IMG/VR virus record: IMGVR_UViG_3300006917_000048
Location: 1 to 43,883 of that record
Strand: one strand, 5' to 3'
From: a virus
DNA length: 43,883 bases
The notes beneath the pieces were generated by a model, which was not told the DNA's origin, did not search any database, and saw nothing but the letters and a program-made list of their open reading frames with translations. This document shows, piece after piece, positions 18,365 through 25,633 of this stretch. The translations under genes were made by a program, and so were the position numbers. Position 1 is the first letter of the stretch. The number at the start of each line of letters is the position of its first letter.

Positions 18365-18553
18365 TCAAGCCGCATGGAGATCATCAAAGATTTGGACCTC
18401 GGGCCGATATGGATAGTGAGACATCAGGGCCAGCTCCTTTTGCAGCCTGATGCGGCCCTCGGTTTTGTCTTTGGCGAAGAAGGACCGCAGGATGTCAGCG
18501 GGACCCGTGGTATTGGGGCGGCGGATGATGACGTGGAAGCGAGCGGCGGGCAT
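18365..18553 (-). CDS. Small hypothetical protein
   Basis: A protein of 62 residues, MPAARFHVIIRRPNTTGPAD, with ILRSFFAKDKTEGRIRLQKE. Normal composition. It has a hairpin leader of the GNRA type and a strong promoter overlapped by a TTGCGCAA-like operator, so it is probably regulated with the phage's early/late switch. Function unknown. Confidence 0.6.
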   Translation of the reverse strand: MPAARFHVIIRRPNTTGPADILRSFFAKDKTEGRIRLQKELALMSHYPYRPEVQIFDDLHAA

Positions 18554-18571
18554 GGCTTGGTCGTGGGTGGT

Positions 18572-18658
18572 CGGGGTCGTCTCCGCCCCGTTAAATCAAC
18601 CCTAACACATGGTTGCACGATGCGCAACCATCACCCCCGCTGTTCACATTGCGCAATG
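18572..18658 (-). promoter_or_regulatory. Promoter, twin operators and 5' hairpin leader
   Basis: Minus-strand TTGCGC (18627-18622), 17-bp spacer, TAGGGT (18604-18599), then 8 nt and a hairpin CGGGGCG-GAGA-CGACCCCG with one bulged A (18590-18572). Operators: GGTTGCACGATGCGCAACC (18611-18629) over the -35, and the perfect palindrome CATTGCGCAATG (18647-18658). Confidence 0.7.
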
Positions 18659-18767
18659 GGACGCCCGGCCTTCGATACCGTTTCAAGCTGGCCCCAACGA
18701 AAACCAGCCACGGCTCCCCCCTTGCGGATGATGGGCCGACCGGACGCTGGGGGCAGGGTAGCCCCCC

Positions 18768-19283
18768 TCAGCTCCTGACCAGAGTCATCCCCCCGCCAGT
18801 AGGGGAGGCAGGCTCCAGGCCCAGGGTCTGCAGGATCCTCCCCCGGAGCTGGGCGATTCGCGCGGCCAGCACCCCGCCAGCGGTGGAGTCAGCACGGCCG
18901 CCGGACTCGAACTTCACCTGTAGGAGGCTGGTGTCCCACTCCAGAACATCAGCCTTGCGCTTGATGTCGTCCCGGGTGAGCGTGGTTCCCGGCATTGGCC
19001 CCTGGTAGCTCTGCACATTGCCCAGGTGTGCCGTGCCATCGCTCACCTGATCCGCCCAGGTCAGCTCCAGCTCTTCCGCCTCATCGATCCAGGCCTGCAC
19101 CTTCCGCACCGTGGCGGGGCTGGTGTCGGCCGCCCGGTTCATCGCCACGGTGAGCTGGATCAGGTTGTGATTCGCGATCGGCCAGCCCAGGTAGCCCCGG
19201 ATCAGTTCGCGGTCCTCAACGTCGCTGTCGTCGTTGGGTCGCCATAGGGCGTTGAGCTCGGGGACCGGGGATAGAAGAGGCAT
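18768..19283 (-). CDS. Virion-module hypothetical protein
   Basis: A protein of 171 residues, MPLLSPVPELNALWRPNDDS, acidic and helical (TVRKVQAWIDEAEELELTWA), ending GGGMTLVRS. Placed between the MuF/portal block and the neck genes, where head-completion or connector proteins are normal. No diagnostic motif seen. A degenerate element (CCGGCAACCTCCACC) precedes it. Confidence 0.5.
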   Translation of the reverse strand: MPLLSPVPELNALWRPNDDSDVEDRELIRGYLGWPIANHNLIQLTVAMNRAADTSPATVRKVQAWIDEAEELELTWADQVSDGTAHLGNVQSYQGPMPGTTLTRDDIKRKADVLEWDTSLLQVKFESGGRADSTAGGVLAARIAQLRGRILQTLGLEPASPTGGGMTLVRS

Positions 19284-19318
19284 CGGTGGGGTGGGGCTGG
19301 TGGAGGTTGCCGGGAGGG

Positions 19319-20407
19319 TCAGGAGCGCTTGCGGCGAGGTTTGCGGCGGGGCTTGGGCGCCGCTCCCTTCGCCGCCGGCAACAGCAACGGCCCACGGGGC
19401 TTGGCCGGAGCCCCCGCTTTCGCCTTGCCGCCCTTGGCACCCTTGGCGGGTTTCGGCTTCGGGAGCTGAGCAAGCAGGCTGTCGCGCATCTGGGTCAGCC
19501 GGGCCAGATCCTTGGCGCGGCCGCCTGCATCTGGGTGGGCCCGCTTGGCGAGCTTGCGATAGGCCTGATTGATCTCGTCGCGGCTGGCACCGGGCTGCAG
19601 GCCGAACACGTACCGAACACGGTCGTTTTTGTGGATGTCGATCCCACGGAAGACGCCAGGGCCGTCCTTGCGGTTGCGCTCGGACTGCGGCACGCCGATG
19701 TTGTTTCTGTAAATCCGCTCCCAGTCGCTGCGGGTGCGTGGTTGGCGACCCATGGCAACGCCATTGGGGCCATTGCCGGTGACGCCGGCTACAAGGGCAT
19801 ACATCATTTCGAAGTCTTTCTTGCTCCTGACACCCCGCTCTCGCGCGTGCTTGCGCACTGCAGACCTCAGCTCAGCCATGCTCATCGTCTCCACTGCCTT
19901 GCCGTCCTGGAATCGCTCCCCGGCCACGGTGCCGCGGCGCTGAACCGTGGCCTTGATCCGCCGGGCCTTCTCGGATCTGGTGGGCTTCACGGGAGGCTTC
20001 ACTGGAGCTGGCGCAGGCTTGCCGGTCTTACCCCGCTTGAATGCCACATCGAGGCGCTTGAGCTTCACCCTGCCGGTCTTCGTCGCTTCGCGCAGCTTGT
20101 TCCGAGCCTTGGTCACCGCACCCTTGCGGGCCCCCTTGGATCGCGTGCTTGCCGTGGTGTCAGCCTCAGCTGCAGCGAGCTTGGCCTTGGCCGCCGATAC
20201 CGCCCGCCGCTGCGGCACGAGACCGCGGCGCTTGGGTGGCGGTGATCCCTTGCGCCTGGCGGGCACCGAGGGCATGGAGGCTGCCGAAGGCTTGGCCGGG
20301 CCCACAGCCTTCGCGGCCTTCGCGGTCTTGGCCTTGCCGCCGCCAGAGCGAACCGTCCCACCAGAGGCGAAGCGTCCGCTGTTGTCTCGCTTGTAAGTGC
20401 GGGCCAT
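19319..20407 (-). CDS. GRFASGG-family protein with J-domain
   Basis: A protein of 362 residues. Residues 1-17 are the tag MARTYKRDNSGRFASGG; 60-120 is the basic linker shared with the 13357 product (RRGLVPQRRAVSAAKAKL, KGAVTKARNKL). Residues about 266-316 read as a J-domain: FGLQPGASRDEINQAYRKLA with K-R-A-HPD at 289-293, then DLARLTQMRDSLL. The HPD tripeptide is what stimulates Hsp70/DnaK ATPase in J-proteins. The C-terminus is Lys/Arg/Pro-rich. Inferred role: recruits host DnaK for virion assembly, or after ejection. It occupies a slot where scaffold or capsid genes are usual. Confidence 0.75.
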   Translation of the reverse strand: MARTYKRDNSGRFASGGTVRSGGGKAKTAKAAKAVGPAKPSAASMPSVPARRKGSPPPKRRGLVPQRRAVSAAKAKLAAAEADTTASTRSKGARKGAVTKARNKLREATKTGRVKLKRLDVAFKRGKTGKPAPAPVKPPVKPTRSEKARRIKATVQRRGTVAGERFQDGKAVETMSMAELRSAVRKHARERGVRSKKDFEMMYALVAGVTGNGPNGVAMGRQPRTRSDWERIYRNNIGVPQSERNRKDGPGVFRGIDIHKNDRVRYVFGLQPGASRDEINQAYRKLAKRAHPDAGGRAKDLARLTQMRDSLLAQLPKPKPAKGAKGGKAKAGAPAKPRGPLLLPAAKGAAPKPRRKPRRKRS

Positions 20408-20427
20408 TCACCATGCGCCTGGTATCG

Positions 20428-20445
20428 CAGTTTTCCGGAAAACTG
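20428..20445. promoter_or_regulatory. Perfect 18-bp palindrome between divergent GRFASGG genes
   Basis: CAGTTTTCCGGAAAACTG contains the CCGGAAAnCT core in both orientations, 21 nt from the minus ATG and 26 nt from the plus ATG, exactly where single copies sit at other genes. Confidence 0.75.
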
Positions 20446-20470
20446 AGGCATTCGATGCAACCCCCTCCCT

Positions 20471-20929
20471 ATGGCCGCCCGCACCTACAAGCGCGATGCA
20501 AACGGTCGCTTTGCCGGGGGAGGTGGCGGTAGCAGTGGCAAGGGTCGCGGCGGAGCGAAGCCAGTCAAAGCGGCCAAGGCGAGCAAGCCGGCCAAGGCGA
20601 GCAAGGGCCGCCCCAAGGGCGCCAGCGGCGGTAAGACCGGCGGCAGCGTGAAGCAGAAGAAGGCAGCAGCTGAACAGGCCGCGCGGTCTGCGCAGTTCAA
20701 GGGCAAGGCGCCCGTCAGCAAGGCAAAGGCTGCTTACAAGGCGGCAAAGTCGAAGATGCGCGAGATCGCCATGCTTGCAGGTGGCAACCCCAGCGCCAAG
20801 GGCGTGAAGGGCCGGACGGATGCCTACGCTCAACGCAAGCGGGAGCAAGCGAAGGCTTATTCCGCCGCGAAGGCACGGGTGAAGCAGCTGGAGAAAACGC
20901 GAGGCGCGAAGGGCAGGAAGAAGCGCTGA
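20471..20929 (+). CDS. GRFASGG-family small basic protein
   Basis: A protein of 152 residues, MAARTYKRDANGRFAGGGGG, then Lys/Ala/Gly-rich sequence throughout (KAAKASKPAKASKGRPKG; KAAYKAAKSKMREIAMLAGG) ending in KGRKKR. Composition is like histone H1 or mycobacterial-type nucleoid tails. It shares only the tag with its three paralogues and lies divergent from the J-domain member. Likely DNA-binding; function inferred from charge. Confidence 0.7.
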   Translation: MAARTYKRDANGRFAGGGGGSSGKGRGGAKPVKAAKASKPAKASKGRPKGASGGKTGGSVKQKKAAAEQAARSAQFKGKAPVSKAKAAYKAAKSKMREIAMLAGGNPSAKGVKGRTDAYAQRKREQAKAYSAAKARVKQLEKTRGAKGRKKR

Positions 20930-21139
20930 TCACCCCGCCAGGCGAGAAAGCCACAGCCTGCCAGTGCCGCTGATCGTGGTGCTCAGCAGGCTGGCCACCT
21001 TGTGGCTTTCGGACTGCGGCAGGTTCAGGGCCGCATCGCGCAGCACCTGCCTGGTGGCGTCCTCATCGCGGGCGGAAACGCAGGCATGGGCCATCAAGTA
21101 GGAGACCAGGCTTTCAGGCAAACGATTGTCGTTGCTCAT
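20930..21139 (-). CDS. Small hypothetical protein
   Basis: A protein of 69 residues, MSNDNRLPESLVSYLMAHAC. I choose ATG 21139; a much longer frame from 21508 lies antisense to the AbrB gene and its N-terminal part reads as shadow. Helical (SARDEDATRQVLRDAALNLP), no known motif. A degenerate CCGGAAASCT copy lies upstream. Its stop directly abuts the end of the convergent basic-protein gene. Confidence 0.6.
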   Translation of the reverse strand: MSNDNRLPESLVSYLMAHACVSARDEDATRQVLRDAALNLPQSESHKVASLLSTTISGTGRLWLSRLAG

Positions 21140-21157
21140 GCGCAAGCTAGAATAACG

Positions 21158-21180
21158 GCTTAGGCCAGCTTTCCAAGCCT
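21158..21180 (-). promoter_or_regulatory. CCGGAAASCT element, copy k (degenerate)
   Basis: Minus-strand TTGGAAAGCT, bounded by GGCTT...AAGCC, 27 nt before the minus ATG at 21139; it also abuts the divergent plus ATG at 21182. Confidence 0.35.
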
Positions 21181-21181
21181 G

Positions 21182-21658
21182 ATGACCGCAACACCAACCG
21201 CTCCAACCACGCCTCTTGTCGGCGCCGAACTCCTTGCGAAGATCACGGAGATCGGACAAGCGCCGAAGGATCACGTCGTGATCGCCTGCGGCTACGTCCG
21301 TAAGGACGGCAGGCCGGCGTACGCCGCCTTCTACGAGGCACACATGGCCGCCCATGGCCTCACGCTGCAACCACCCACCAAGCCCGCGAAAGCCGGCAAG
21401 CCGCTGAGCTTTCGCGCCAAGGTCACCAAGGCCGGCATGGTGCCGATCGGTGCGGCCTACTGCGGCCTGATCGGTGCTGGCGAGGGCAACACCATCACCA
21501 TTGAGCACATTGGCGACTCGTTGGTGTTGCGCAAGGAGGTGGCGGCCCCGGTGAGCTGCCCCGCTCCTGCCGCTCCTGTGCCCGCCGCTCCGGCATCGGT
21601 GGATCCTGACGATGAGTCCGACGACGAAGAGGAGCTGGAGACCACCGCGCCGTTCTGA
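21182..21658 (+). CDS. cyAbrB-type transcriptional regulator
   Basis: A protein of 158 residues. Residues 12-120 follow the cyanobacterial AbrB layout: LVGAELLAKITEIG, an N-terminal domain with CGYVRKDGRPAYAAFYEAHM, then FRAKVTKAGMVPIGAAY and a swapped-hairpin-like end with IEHIGDSLVLRK. Cyanobacterial cyAbrBs regulate nitrogen/carbon and redox genes and bind DNA broadly; a phage-borne one could rewire host transcription or act on phage promoters. Unusual is the extra tail of about 38 residues, Pro/Ala-rich then acidic (DDESDDEEELE), unlike the basic tail I would expect for DNA binding. Confidence 0.75.
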   Translation: MTATPTAPTTPLVGAELLAKITEIGQAPKDHVVIACGYVRKDGRPAYAAFYEAHMAAHGLTLQPPTKPAKAGKPLSFRAKVTKAGMVPIGAAYCGLIGAGEGNTITIEHIGDSLVLRKEVAAPVSCPAPAAPVPAAPASVDPDDESDDEEELETTAPF

Positions 21659-21718
21659 TCAGCACATCGGCCGGGGGCTGCGGCCCCTGGTCTTGAATCC
21701 ACTTCGCCACGCATCGCC

Positions 21719-22258
21719 ATGTCACCAAAGCCGTTTCACGTCATCCACATCACATCGGAGAGCGCAAAGATCCAACGAAATCCAGAATACAAAGAAAACC
21801 TCTATGAACTTTTAGATTCTGGTGTAGAGTGCCCGTTGATAATCAGAAACTCGCCTATTGATCAAAAATTTCTCGATCAACTACTTTCCCTTAAGCAAAG
21901 CCCTAAGTTCTGGAAGGCAAACTGGGAGGAGGGCTCTCCTGTCTACGCATATCTTAAGGACGGATGGAATCGCTTCACTGGGCGCGATACGTCTTGCAAG
22001 CAAAACTGTGTCTACCTAGCAATAGACCCCATAGTCGATATTCTCCTTAAGCTTCACTACGGCAACGAGTTATGGATGGCTGAAGCCGAACTCAGAAAAG
22101 AAGCAAAACTAGCAAACGAGGCAACCACTGAACTCGAAACAGCAAAAACCCGCATCGCAGAGCTCGAAGCCGATCTAGCGGCAGCGCTGCGAAGCCTGAG
22201 GATGCTGGGGCAGGGCGATGATCACTCAAACAACGGCACCGATTCCCCTAGCGACTGA
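21719..22258 (+). CDS. Hypothetical protein with C-terminal coiled coil
   Basis: A protein of 179 residues, MSPKPFHVIHITSESAKIQR. The first 120 residues are AT-rich in codon use and probably globular; 120-165 is an obvious coiled coil (KEAKLANEATTELETAKTRI). It overlaps the end of the convergent MuF-like gene by 37 bp. Base composition contrasts with both neighbours, a sign of recent transfer. Function unknown. Confidence 0.65.
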   Translation: MSPKPFHVIHITSESAKIQRNPEYKENLYELLDSGVECPLIIRNSPIDQKFLDQLLSLKQSPKFWKANWEEGSPVYAYLKDGWNRFTGRDTSCKQNCVYLAIDPIVDILLKLHYGNELWMAEAELRKEAKLANEATTELETAKTRIAELEADLAAALRSLRMLGQGDDHSNNGTDSPSD

Positions 22259-23415
22259 GTCCGCCCCGGGAACAGGCGCCGTTCTGATGCGGTAGGGGTG
22301 CGCAAGGCCCGCGCCAGCTCCATTCTGGCCTTCACTATGTCCGGCCCGCGTTCCTGCAGCTTCAGGATCTTGGCGTCCATCGCGTCGATGAGATCGGGAT
22401 CCCTGAGTCGGTCGCGTTGGCGCTGCAGGCCATCAAGCCGCGCCTTGTGCTGGCCTTCGGCGTAGGCCTCAACGCCCCGCTCGTGCTCTGCCTGCCAGCG
22501 TTCGGAGTCGAGCAGCACGCCGCGCAGGGCTTTGTCGCGCTCTTGCACCGCTTCGTCGGCAGCGGGCACCACCACGCACCGGCAGCGAGGATGCCAGGGC
22601 ACCGGAACCCGATCAATCGGGTAGATCCTGCCGTTCCGGCTGGCGCACGTCGGGCAGACCCGTTCATCGTTGCTCGCCAGGACCCGGGCATAGCTGTAGC
22701 CCTGTTCGCGGGAGCGCATCAGGGTGCCTTGGGTGTAGGCATTGGCCAGCTCCGACCGGGCGATGATCGCGGCCCGTTGCTCCAGCCCCAGCCGCTGGGT
22801 GATGCCGTTCGGATCCTTGGCGCCGCGCAGGGCCCGCCTGATCTGGGTTTCCAGCCGGCTGGCCCCCCATCCCCGCGTTGCACCCTCACCCACGATGTTC
22901 ACCAGGGCATCGCGGAATCGGGCTGTTTCGCCCTGGATCAGGGCCGAGGTCGTCAGCGCCGCGGCGCGGATCGCGAAGGGGTCGGCGCCGGTGAAGGGAA
23001 CATCCTCCTCGGGGCGTCGCACCATGGCCACCAGCTGGGCGCCAAGGTTCCCGCCAAGGCGGGCGGCTTCCTTCAGATCCTGCTCATAGCGGGCGGCCCA
23101 CTGCTGCAGCTCGGCCTCCCCGAAGAAGCCTTGAGCGTCCTGGAGGATCGCTCGAAACTTCGCGGTGGTCTCCGCTGCTGAGTAGGCCCCGGGCCGCCGG
23201 ATGGCATTGCGGTTGGGGTCGTAACCCTGGGGGCCGAGCGCGTCAATGTATTGGCTGTAGTGGCGCCGCAGGTCAAATAAAACCCGTTGCATCGACCGGC
23301 GGATCAATGCAACGGTGTTTTTTGTGGCGCGTTTCTCCAGCTCATCCAGGGCCTTGGCGAAGTCATCGACGACGCCAACGATTCGCCTCGGCTCTGGCAG
23401 CTGGGGGTCAGCCAT
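22222..23415 (-). CDS. MuF-like minor head protein
   Basis: A protein of 397 residues. A helical N-terminal half leads to the SPP1 gp7 / Mu gpF module at about 170-285 (GATRGWGASRLETQIRRALR, then IARSELANAYTQG) with the metal-site signature C254, C257, H275, C278, C280 (WHPRCRC). This family binds the portal and DNA and helps head assembly; some members are ejected. It follows the portal gene after one small gene, as usual. Confidence 0.85.
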   Translation of the reverse strand: MADPQLPEPRRIVGVVDDFAKALDELEKRATKNTVALIRRSMQRVLFDLRRHYSQYIDALGPQGYDPNRNAIRRPGAYSAAETTAKFRAILQDAQGFFGEAELQQWAARYEQDLKEAARLGGNLGAQLVAMVRRPEEDVPFTGADPFAIRAAALTTSALIQGETARFRDALVNIVGEGATRGWGASRLETQIRRALRGAKDPNGITQRLGLEQRAAIIARSELANAYTQGTLMRSREQGYSYARVLASNDERVCPTCASRNGRIYPIDRVPVPWHPRCRCVVVPAADEAVQERDKALRGVLLDSERWQAEHERGVEAYAEGQHKARLDGLQRQRDRLRDPDLIDAMDAKILKLQERGPDIVKARMELARALRTPTASERRLFPGRTQSLGESVPLFE

Positions 23416-23420
23416 TCAGA

Positions 23421-23642
23421 TCAAGACTCGAAATCGAGTTCGGTCCCGTCCTCATCATCGCCTTCATCGCCTTCATCGCCTTCGGGATCCACATCTTCAT
23501 TAACGGCGATGCTGAGGTGCAGGTCGTGCTTGATTTTGTCGAGCACGTAGACGACCTCAGGCAGGCTGGCGCCAGCTTTGTTGTCTTCAAACTCGGCAGT
23601 GACTTCCGCGAGGATCGCGGCTTCCAGGGTTTCGAGGCTCAT
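23421..23642 (-). CDS. Small acidic hypothetical protein
   Basis: A protein of 73 residues, MSLETLEAAILAEVTAEFED, ending in an Asp/Glu/Gly run. It lies between portal and MuF-like genes, 5 bp before the latter, and has a CCGGAAAGCT element 22 nt upstream. The acidic end could mimic DNA or bind one of the basic GRFASGG proteins; this is speculation. No family recognised. Confidence 0.6.
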   Translation of the reverse strand: MSLETLEAAILAEVTAEFEDNKAGASLPEVVYVLDKIKHDLHLSIAVNEDVDPEGDEGDEGDDEDGTELDFES

Positions 23643-23662
23643 GGATGGAGTGAGCGGACGGC

Positions 23663-25126
23663 TTAGCTTTCCGGAGGGAGGCCTCCATCTGCATTCACGT
23701 CCGGCATGTCAGCCGGCGGCGGCTCCTCGTCCTGGATCCGCTGCAGCTCGTCCTCCGCCGTGGTGTTTAGGCGCAGGCGGCCACGGCGCATCAGCTCCTC
23801 AATCGCCGACTGCCTGCTCAGCAGGGTGGCCCCGCCGGTCAGCTTCTGGATTTCGTCGGTGTCGGCTGCCGTCATCGGTGGCTCGAACAGCGTCGCGCTC
23901 ATCTGAATGCCAGCATCAGGCGACAAGGTTTCGCCGGTGAACATGCACCAGAGCTTCATCAGGCTCTGCACCATCGACGCCTTCTGCTGAGCCACGCTTT
24001 CCACCGTGGCTTCGGTCTGAGCCCCCTCCAGACCGGCCTGTGTGGCTGTTTTGGTGGCGCCAGGGTCGCCATAGAGGAAGCCAAGGGTTTGGCGGCTGAT
24101 CAGCTTCTCCACCTCAGCGATCTGCGCGCGTTGCTCAGCCAGGCTGCTGGCCGATGGCTCGGCGAAATTAAAGGATCCGCCGGGTTGAAGCTCCACGACG
24201 CTGTTGGGCCCCAGCACCAGCTGACGCGGCGGCTCGCCAGGGGCGGGCGGTGTCAGGCCCATGGCCACCGGCACCGGCATCGCGCACTTGTGGGTCTTCT
24301 CCCGAAGGTCTGAACGCTGCTGAAAGTGCTCGATGGAGTGCTCCACAACCTGGCGCAGCAGCATGGCGCCATTGCCGAACAGGTCTCCATCTGGCGAGTA
24401 CCAGATGACTGGCGCTACAGCCAGCGGCTCACCGCCGGGGCCGAGATAGGAGCCCTGGTCATCGGGATCTGGGACGGCTTCCAGGTTGCTGCCAACTCGC
24501 TTGATTTCGTAGACCTGCCAGCCCTCGCGAGTGATCACGCGATACCGAGGCTCGGTCTTCACACCGAAAGGGGGATCCCTGACTTCCTTGAGTTCCAGGA
24601 TCGTCACCTGATCCAAGGTCTCAACCCCGTTCACGATCGTGGTAAACCAGTTCAACACCCTGGCCCGTTCGCGCAGGATCAGGTAGGGCCTGATACCGTC
24701 GGCGATCTCTGCAGCTCTGTTGACCGCTTGATTCTGTGGCATGTCCACCTGAATCACCACAGCGCCATCGCGCAGGGCGTAGGTGTCGGCCTTGATCAGC
24801 GCTGCGGCAAGGCTGTTGCCGGCCCGATCAATGTTGTTCTGCGCGTCCAGCATCGTTTGTGGTGCGTCCACAAGTTCGTACTTGGACAGCACACCAGCAA
24901 ATGCCGTGATCGACCCCCTGAAAAAGTCAGCGAAGACGGAGCGATCCAAGCGGGATTTATAGGCTTCAGGTGGCTCCTTTGATTCCTGCGGCAGGTATCT
25001 CTCCTTCACCCCTCGCATCATGTTGAATGCGTCGTAGGCGCGTTGCAAATCGCCTGCAACCTCACGCAACACCGGATGCTGATAGCTCGGCAGCTTGGGA
25101 TCATCTATTGGGTGCTGAAGCTCCAC
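23663..25126 (-). CDS. Portal protein (DUF4055-like)
   Basis: A protein of 487 residues from GTG 25126. Typical portal architecture of the DUF4055 type: N-terminal YDAFNMMRGVKERYLPQESK, a clip/wing region (LDQVTILELKEVRDPPFGVK), a stem helix part with GGSFNFAEPSASSLAEQRAQ and QTLGFLYGDPGATKTATQAG, and an acidic/Pro-rich end. Forms the dodecameric DNA gate at the head vertex. The CCGGAAAGC-TAA at its 3' end is itself the regulatory element for the next gene. Confidence 0.85.
   Translation of the reverse strand: MELQHPIDDPKLPSYQHPVLREVAGDLQRAYDAFNMMRGVKERYLPQESKEPPEAYKSRLDRSVFADFFRGSITAFAGVLSKYELVDAPQTMLDAQNNIDRAGNSLAAALIKADTYALRDGAVVIQVDMPQNQAVNRAAEIADGIRPYLILRERARVLNWFTTIVNGVETLDQVTILELKEVRDPPFGVKTEPRYRVITREGWQVYEIKRVGSNLEAVPDPDDQGSYLGPGGEPLAVAPVIWYSPDGDLFGNGAMLLRQVVEHSIEHFQQRSDLREKTHKCAMPVPVAMGLTPPAPGEPPRQLVLGPNSVVELQPGGSFNFAEPSASSLAEQRAQIAEVEKLISRQTLGFLYGDPGATKTATQAGLEGAQTEATVESVAQQKASMVQSLMKLWCMFTGETLSPDAGIQMSATLFEPPMTAADTDEIQKLTGGATLLSRQSAIEELMRRGRLRLNTTAEDELQRIQDEEPPPADMPDVNADGGLPPES
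23665..23674 (-). promoter_or_regulatory. CCGGAAASCT element, copy i
   Basis: Overlaps the last codons and stop of the portal gene (CCG GAA AGC TAA), 22 nt before the acidic-protein ATG. Confidence 0.5.
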
Positions 25127-25149
25127 CAGGCCGTAATGGCTGCTGGTGG

Positions 25150-25159
25150 AGCTTTCCGG
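25150..25159 (-). promoter_or_regulatory. CCGGAAASCT element, copy j
   Basis: Minus-strand CCGGAAAGCT, 23 nt before the portal GTG and just after the stop of the ribbon-helix-helix gene. Confidence 0.55.
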
Positions 25160-25162
25160 ATC

Positions 25163-25333
25163 TCATCGGATTCCGGCGCCAGCCTGCAAGGTGCGGGCTG
25201 CCTGGTTCGACAGGCTGCGGCCTTCGTGCTCGCATTGCTCAGCAAGCCACACGTAGATCGACCACGGGACTGTGATCGTGATTCGTCGCGGGGTCCGCAG
25301 GTGAGGGGGAATGACAGGGGCCTGGTTGTGCAT
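25163..25333 (-). CDS. Small ribbon-helix-helix (CopG-like) protein
   Basis: A protein of 56 residues from ATG 25333 (MHNQAPVIPPHLRTPRRITI). The strand RRITITVP followed by two helices (WSIYVWLAEQCEHEG, SLSNQAARTLQAG) fits a ribbon-helix-helix DNA-binding fold. An upstream in-frame ATG would add 15 poorly coding residues. Placed directly before the portal gene; it may regulate it. Target unknown. Confidence 0.65.
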   Translation of the reverse strand: MHNQAPVIPPHLRTPRRITITVPWSIYVWLAEQCEHEGRSLSNQAARTLQAGAGIR

Positions 25334-25425
25334 GGTGGTGATGCGGCGGGAAAGGGCCGAGGGTTCGGCCCACACCATGGCTATCAGAACGGTTGCTCAA
25401 CAACAACCGATGCAGCGGAATTGCA

Positions 25426-25569
25426 TCACCTCTGCAGCACGGCCGGCGGTGGCGATGCTGTTGGGATAGTGAGCGTCTGCAGCGCCCAGAGACCGACGAC
25501 ACCGGCCAGCACCGTGAGGGCCAGCGCGTTGAGCAGTCCCCGGTAAACGGGGGGCATGGTGGGATTCAT
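25426..25569 (-). CDS. Small single-pass membrane protein
   Basis: A 47-residue frame, MNPTMPPVYRGLLNALALTV, with one hydrophobic segment (about 12-33: LLNALALTVLAGVVGLWAL) and a short Pro-rich tail. GGAAG lies 4 nt before the ATG. A TGCGCACC-N6-GGTGCGCA operator lies upstream. Such small membrane proteins in phages may be holin-like or superinfection factors; no lysis gene is beside it, so the role is open. Confidence 0.5.
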   Translation of the reverse strand: MNPTMPPVYRGLLNALALTVLAGVVGLWALQTLTIPTASPPPAVLQR

Positions 25570-25595
25570 GGCTTCCACGAGGGTAGGAGGGTTGT

Positions 25596-25620
25596 GGTTG
25601 CGCACCGCGCTGGGTGCGCA
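25596..25620 (-). promoter_or_regulatory. TTGCGCA-type operator
   Basis: TGCGCACC-GCGCTG-GGTGCGCA, a perfect 8-bp inverted repeat, upstream of the small membrane-protein gene and just past the stop of the KilA-N gene. Confidence 0.5.
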
Positions 25621-25633
25621 TTGTGCTGCGAAA

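Noticed and set aside
19286-20245. A 319-residue plus-strand frame opposite the J-domain gene
   Set aside because: Composition is that of a shadow frame, and the minus-strand gene has clear paralogy and an HPD motif.
20930-21508. A 192-residue minus-strand gene over the AbrB gene
   Set aside because: Only the last 69 residues (from ATG 21139) have normal composition; the rest is antisense to a well-supported coding region.
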